Shown in pieces: positions 30,901 through 38,500 of a DNA stretch of 64,000 nucleotides (position 1 is the first letter of the stretch; every line of letters begins with the position of its first letter). Below the pieces are notes generated by a model, which was not told where the DNA came from, searched no databases, and was given only the letters and a program-made list of their open reading frames with translations. This DNA comes from Arctopsyche grandis (taxonomy: Eukaryota > Arthropoda > Insecta > Trichoptera > Hydropsychidae): assembly GCF_051622035.1 (NCBI RefSeq), contig NC_135362.1:11349501-11413500 (forward strand), read 5' to 3'. The translations under genes were made by a program, and so were the position numbers.

Positions 30901-33900
30901 GGAGGGATGAGAGGTGAGTCTGAGGGGTGGGATTTGTAGGGATACCAAAGCCACCCTTGGGCCATGGCAACCGGCTTCGACACTTTTGTGCGACATGTTT
31001 TCCGCGCCTTTTAAAGGATTCCAAACTGAATTATCTAAATTAAACGAAACCCTCCCCCTCCCTCTCCAGTTCTCCCATCCGTTCGGTGTATGTCGAAGCC
31101 CACCCACCCGCCACCCATCGTCCTAGAATTATTACACCTGTAATGCGGCTCGTGCGACACCCCACCTCCATCGAATAACATCTGCGTATATTTTGATCTT
31201 TAATACGAATAGGTGGGTAAATAAGAGCAAACGGGGATGGGGGAGGGGGGGGGGGGAAGAGTTCGTGGAATTTAAAAAAAATAATATTACACACACACAA
31301 ACAGTACAAGTATAGGATATATGTATGTATTTCAAAGAAATATGTAGTTTCGTATGTGTTTTGACAAATTAATTACTTTACATATGTACATTAACGTACT
31401 AATGTGCATACATACATACATATGTACATACATAGTACATACCTACATATGTACATACATAGTACATACAAGTTGTAGTAAAGAAGTTTTCCCTCTATAT
31501 TTGGTAATATTATGTATATTTAAATGATTAAATTATTCTTAAAAGAAACTCACTCAACGTTGTATTTTGAAATATATATCATACATTTTTTTTAGGCACA
31601 TACATTTTTATTCAATTTTATAAAATGTACGTTTCTAAAACGCGATTGAAATTAAAACCAGAAAAAAATCACTGGATTTTTCAAAGTTTATAATAAAATC
31701 AAATCATTAAGTAAACGATTTTTCTTTCTAGAACTTCACCTTTTTTTATTGAAGTAAAAATATTAAAAATATTAAAGTCTCGTAAGTATAATTTGACAAA
31801 ATTAAATTCGTAAATGCGACTATTATTATTGTTATTTTTATAAACCAGATTTAAAAAGTATAATAATATTAACAAATCTGACTAAGCAATCACGATAAAA
31901 ACAGATATCTCGATATTAATGGAATACGTACATAGGTGAGAATAGTATGTACATATCTAAATGTTTAGTTTTGAATAAACGAGCAATAATATTATGTATG
32001 TATGAATGTATAATAACTAAAACATTTTTATCCCTTCTGATATAAAAATATTCACAAAGGCAAAAATGAGCGTAAGAAAAAAAATCTGAATCGTAAATTT
32101 GAACACAAAATAAAACGAATTCGCTTACTCGAGGGTGAGAGTTCCTACATACATACATAAATATGTACATCCGTATGTATATGTACATAATATATAATAT
32201 ATAGGTATATACATACATACACGTTCTTTCTAACAGGAAATTATCGACGACAGCGATTTCTGTTATTGTACGAAGCCCTTTTAAAAGAGACAGAATCCAG
32301 AAGGGCTTCATCGGTTTGATGAGATTTTTCATACTGAACAATTCTTTAATCTTTTTTGTATATATACATATACATACATATGTACATATGTATGGATGTG
32401 GGTATTTCTAACACAAATTCGAAATGTATCTCGAGTCAGTCAACTATTTATTAGTCAGGCTATTGTATTAATTAAATTTATTTTATTTTATTGATATTTT
32501 TTCCTCGTTAAGATTTATAAATATAAAAATCAAACTAAAATATTACATCTATTATCTATTAAAATAATGAATAAAGTCATCAAAGTTTAATTATCAACAG
32601 ACTTGTGATAATAATTGTACACATACAAAACTAACGTAGTAACTGATTTCATTCTGAACATCTCTATTTAAATTTTGCGTTATTTTATTTTCGATACAAT
32701 TTACCAGGCAATTTTTGTACTAGTCTCAATTTGAAATCATTGGGCAGTTTGTACATAGATCAAAAATAATTGCGAATTTCTCAATAAGTTCTTAGTATTA
32801 TTTAAGCCTCGATAACATCAATATTTCACCCGTTTCCTGACTCCTATATCACATTACCCAGCCAAAATAATAAATTAAAATGTTCAAAAAGTCCTCATTG
32901 TCCAATAACTTTGACTTGGGGGACGCCAGAAATATGTATTTATATCTATATTAATGTCCAAGTGTAAATTTCATTAATTCGTGAATATACTAGTTTGTTC
33001 ATAAACAAATCAATATGGCCAGTTATAGTGTACAGTTAAAAGAACAAATTTTAAACGAACTACATAGTTTGTTCATGCACACACTATTAGGCATAAGATT
33101 AAGTAATCTCAATCGTTTGTCCCATCCTGTATGTACATATGAATGTATATATGCTTACGCTGGCTTGCAATATTTTTACTAACCTCTTCTTACTTTTTAA
33201 TATTAGTGGAAACGGGAATTATAACAACGTTGCAATGCGGTTTCAATAGGTTTTCCCATTTTAAATAACTCCTCTCCAACCTTCTTTTTACCCATCACCA
33301 CCAAGATTTTTATAAGTTTAAATCCAAGTGTACATTTAGTTCTTTCATAAACATACTAGTTTGTTTATACACGAACTAATTCAGCCAGATTATAAGTATA
33401 CACAAAATAACAAATTGACAAACAAAGTATGTAGTTTGCTCATGCACAAACTATTAGGCATAAGTTTCAGTAGTCTCGGTCGCTTGTCTCATCTTCTATG
33501 TTGCGATATTTTCAGTATTACCAAAAACCGGATTTATAATAACGTTGAAATGTGGTTTTCATATGATTTACCCGTTAAATACTTGACGTATTGACAGCTA
33601 AAAGTGTAGCTGGCGGAAGTCTATTTGAAGACAGATTTTGACTCAATAAGACAATAGTTCGTGTACGAACAAACTAGTATTTTCATGAATGGACTAGAGT
33701 GAACACTTGGACAGATACTACATATGAATTTATTCCGATTTGATTTAAAATGTTTAAAATCCCCACGGAACAATTGACGTATTGTATAAAAAAATGAAAC
33801 ATAAACACAAAACCTGGACAAATATACAAGTACACTTTGATTTATATAACGTAATTTTCCCTACTTTCTCAGCGGTGCGGTGAAACGAACAAAGAGAGAA

Positions 33901-35441
33901 TTATTTTTTTGTGCGGGCTCGTACACATTCGTTTCGATAAATAAGCCGATTCGAACATAATTCTCAAATAAACGAAAATGCGATTTTTTCAAAAGGGAAA
34001 ATATTTACACACATACATATGTATATAATAATACTTGACGTACCTCAACCCTTTCTTCTTTGAGGTCGACTTTGAGCGCCAACTGCTCCCGTAAAACAAC
34101 ATCCGGATAGTGCGTTCTGTCGAATGTCGCTTCCAATTGCTCCAATTGTTCCTCGGTGAAAATTGTCCTGTGTCTTCTTTTGCGTTTGGGAGGTGGTCCT
34201 AGAGGTGCCTGAAGTCCTGCAGCGACTGCTGCTTGTACATATCCTCCATACAGACCAGGATACGCCACAGCTGCTACACAGAATAAAAATCGATTATTTA
34301 AATATGTACATACATATAACACCAAAACGGTGGGTTTTTTCGATGAGGAAAAAATTACGCGCATTTTCGTATTGCCAAACATTCACAGCTAGCCGTGCGA
34401 GCTTAAATATTACAACTTCATCCTATTTCCAATAAGTTCAATAGGCACGAGAGAATCGGAACGGAAAAGCTTTTAAAATACAAATGCGCGAGTCGGCGGG
34501 GGTTGCGAAAAGCCTTAAGCTTTCGCAGAATATTCCCTAAGTTCCAGCGGGTCGAGCTTCTTCATCACATTCGCAGATTTTTCCGGCTGTCAGCCATCGC
34601 AATAACAACAATGTGACTCCAGCCAAATGCGAAAAATCCCAACGTAAGTAGGGCGTGTGGGTGTAGGTATGTATGTATGTGTGAAAAAGAATTCTCTCTA
34701 TATACATATATACATACATATTATACACAGCCAAGTATAATATTTTGCATGATCGATGCTGTGACATGACATAAGTAACTCTACAGATAAACATATAATC
34801 ATATGACGACAATTTCTTCTATGTAAATAATTTCACGAAGGAATTTATTTTTATGCTTTAAAAGATCAAAAAAACATTGTCGAATTTCATTATTTATGTA
34901 TATTGAAAATACACAGAGACCTAATAAAGTTCAATGACTCATTTATACCGGATTTTCCAAATATATCTACATACATACATACATACATATATTTACATAT
35001 ACACTCGCTCGTACGATTCTGAAAAACAATATTCCTTTATTAGTTTATGTACATACATATGTAATTCAAAATTTGCGTTTTGATCTCCATCTCTGGTATT
35101 ATTATATTTATTATTTAAAGTATCTTTTCAGTTTTTACTTGTTCTGCGTATTGACATTTTATGAACTCCGTGCTGTTTTTGTGGGGTTTTCAATTACACA
35201 GATTTTGGCAGTCATTCGACTGCGTAAACGTGGGTAGATATGCTTGTGATTTAAAAAATTAGTACTGAGCTACATATGTAAAAAAAAGTACGCTTATATT
35301 CATCTCAAGATTTATATTTTATCAACATATGTATCTACATACATACTTGCTCCATATTATTTAAATTCAAACTTTCAACATACATATTTCTGACATGACG
35401 AAATAATAATCTGGATGGAAATAAATGTAAACAGGAATAAA

Positions 35442-35510
<69 letters not shown>

Positions 35511-38500
35511 GGTATTTTGAACAATTGAAGGCTTAAACAGACATCAAAATTTTACATGGAAGTATGTATACTTATTTATGTATATATATTGGTATATATG
35601 AGGAAAATAATTTCTATTCACTATCTTACCTTACAATTTTGATTATTATATTATACACTTACTGCATATAAAGGAATACTAGACCTTTGGATCGTGTAGA
35701 GGAAGAAGACAAAGATCCTCGACAAATGAAGCTTGAATGAAATGCTCGATGAATCAAGCTTGCTTTTATTTTGACAGCTCATCGTACTTTTCATCTCAAT
35801 AAGTTCAAAGATAATTATTCAGAAATTCGTCATGAATTGCAATCTTCAGTCATTAATTCACGTAATTTATTTATTTGATTTTTTGATTATTTGAATTTGT
35901 CACGTAACATATTTTTCACGTTGAAAAATTGAACAATGGAATAGTTGAATATTATTAATTCTTTTGTTTTATTTTTATACACAACCGAATTCAAATTTTT
36001 ATCGAATTCATAATATTGAAAAAACAATCTAATATTCACATAATATTATCAATTGTTATAAGATCACAAGCTAATGCGAAAAAATACGATTTGAAGTAAG
36101 TATGTATCAAATTCGAACGTTGTGTGTCTTTGTGGCTTACGGGCATTTGGAGGGGCGCACGGGCACAAGTTTCAAAGGATACTCATCCTTATGGGTAACG
36201 GACACCGGCGTAGCCCCGCAAATATCTTGGGCAAACATTTTAATGCCCGTCTCCCAGAATCAATATATCAGGGTAAATCTGCCGTTCCTAAGAATACCAT
36301 TGCCGATGCGGATTTTTACACAGTTCAGAACGTTCACTCCGGCACGGCGCGGGCGGGGAGGGCTCTTTTATCCATGGTGTGTTTACCCTGAACACCCCAT
36401 CGCTACCAAGCCTCCCTTTCGGATGTTCTCCTCACTCCTCAATCCATGATATAGTTCTCTGGAGCTCCTTCTCGCTCGCTCATCGACCACCCATCCCCAC
36501 CCACCCTTCCGAGAGCGCTAACCGCTTACGCTAATGTTATTCTTTATTTTTTAGAATAATATTTTGACGGTTGAATGATTCGCTTCTACGCATAAAAGAT
36601 TATTCTTTCTCCCAGCATCCACCATCCACCCCCTCCCCACACCATCAATTTCGGAAAGGAGGAGTAGAAGGTTGGAGAACATTGAATTATATACCGTTTT
36701 CTTTTTCCACGGTGTATATTTATCACAAATGATAAAAATATCCATAAGTAATTAATTCGACATTGAGAAATACAATACATACATATATGTATGTATGTAC
36801 ATATATGTGAGTGTTTTCATAGAATCACAGCTGAGACGTGGCAATTTGTGGCTTTCATCCCCCTTGATTTGTATCACTTACAGCGCTTTTGAGACTAACT
36901 AAAGAAAAAAGGGGAACGGCAAAAATATATCCCATTGTGATTCAACTTTGAAAATATCCACATATGTACATGTACTTAAAAGGTAGAAGGTTATTAAAAC
37001 AAAAAAAAATAATCACATCAACGTAAATATGTTTGCAGAAAATATGGTTTCAATTATTATGAAATTTTAAATCAAATACGGTTGGATTAATATGTATGTA
37101 TGTATATATGTAGTTACTTATACAGAAAATTATCGGACATTAAATTTTAGATGTGGGATTATTATTTGATTGAAATTATTCCACGCCGAAAATAGCCTAG
37201 CTCACTTTTTATATACGTATAATATTTATTTCATTACACTTTATGATTCCATAAAATGAAACAATAAGCTTTGTATAATGTTCATCTTATCATGTTTTTA
37301 ATATTAATTTACGATTAATATGCACTGTGTTTAATTTTGATGCTGAGTAAAAATGAGGCAGCGCTTTAAACAATATCAAATTACACAGATTTATGTCTAA
37401 TTAAATAAACAGAAATATTGGTAAATTGAAATTGCAAGTACATATATATAAAAAGAGATGCAAATAAATAAAATTCCCACCTCTCATTTTTCAAAATAAG
37501 TCTATTAGATAGGATATATGTTCATGTGTATGTATTTATGTAGATACGATCCAATAACAAGTTGGACTATACTAACGTGTTTTCAAACGATATTGCTATA
37601 TTTAGTTAATATAACAATATATTATACATATGTATGTATGTACAATGATTAGAAAATAAAAGTTTGACACTGTAAATACCATTGCTTCAATGAAAATCCA
37701 TAGAAATAAAAATTCCGCTCGATATTTTTCTTATAAATATGTAGTAGTGTGAAAAATGAGAAACGTTAACGAACCTGAAGTTTTAATTAAAATCCCGATC
37801 CAAGTAGAGAACAGTGTTCCGTGAGAATTCGAGAAATACATAAGTTTTCGGATTCATTTAATTAATTTGCGCGTAATATAATAGACTACACTATTCAAAA
37901 TAAGGTGAATAAAAGGTCATGAATACTTTCATACAAATGAAGTCATAAGTATTTCCATACCTAGGTACGTAAGCAATTGATTTTTATTTAAGGTTCAAAA
38001 TAATACAATTATTTTGATTTTTTAAATTCTTATAGGTTGTTGAATTTTTGATTAAATATTCATATGTACATACAAAAATATAAACGCATAAAAATAAATA
38101 AAATTTAGAAATCCTGTTTAAAATGCATTGCATTTGTTATTTAGTCAACGACATTGGTTTTTTTTTCTTGTTCATTTAGGTAATACAATTGAGATCATTA
38201 GCAATTTCAAAAAAATCTATTACGGAGATAATAATGAAAATATCTCATAATGTAAATTATTATACATATTTATGTTGTATAAATAAAGTTTTGGTTTTAT
38301 TTGGTAATATATAATAACCAGGATACACATATTAGAAAAACGTTTAAATTTCGAAAAAGTATATTTGCTAATGCGGAGTTGAGTGTATCTACAATACAAA
38401 CGGATCCTTTTTTCTTAGAAATGATTTATCTCTTTGTCGATGACTTTTTGAGTAATATAATAATCCTTTTGTCGCGAAATAAGATTTGCCGCTAACTATA

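Larger units (their letters stand above)
1343..34043 (-). other. Gsc: Gsc intron 2 (32.7 kb)
   Basis: The borders are donor GTACGT at 34043 and acceptor TTTTCAG ending at 1343. No convincing nested gene was found. The interior consists of TE remnants (listed separately), microsatellites of the TACATATGTA type, AT-rich unique sequence, and GC-rich islands near 4640-4880, 11390-11660, 15790-16260, 22230-22450 and 30840-31250. The islands stand out against the AT background and may be regulatory. Stretches not covered by other entries show nothing I could name. Confidence 0.8.

Noticed and set aside
30637..31107. 156-codon minus-strand frame in a GC-rich part of Gsc intron 2
   Set aside because: It is low-complexity Pro/Ser/Arg, crosses poly-C tracts and has no recognised domain. 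Other frames over the same stretch are equally open.
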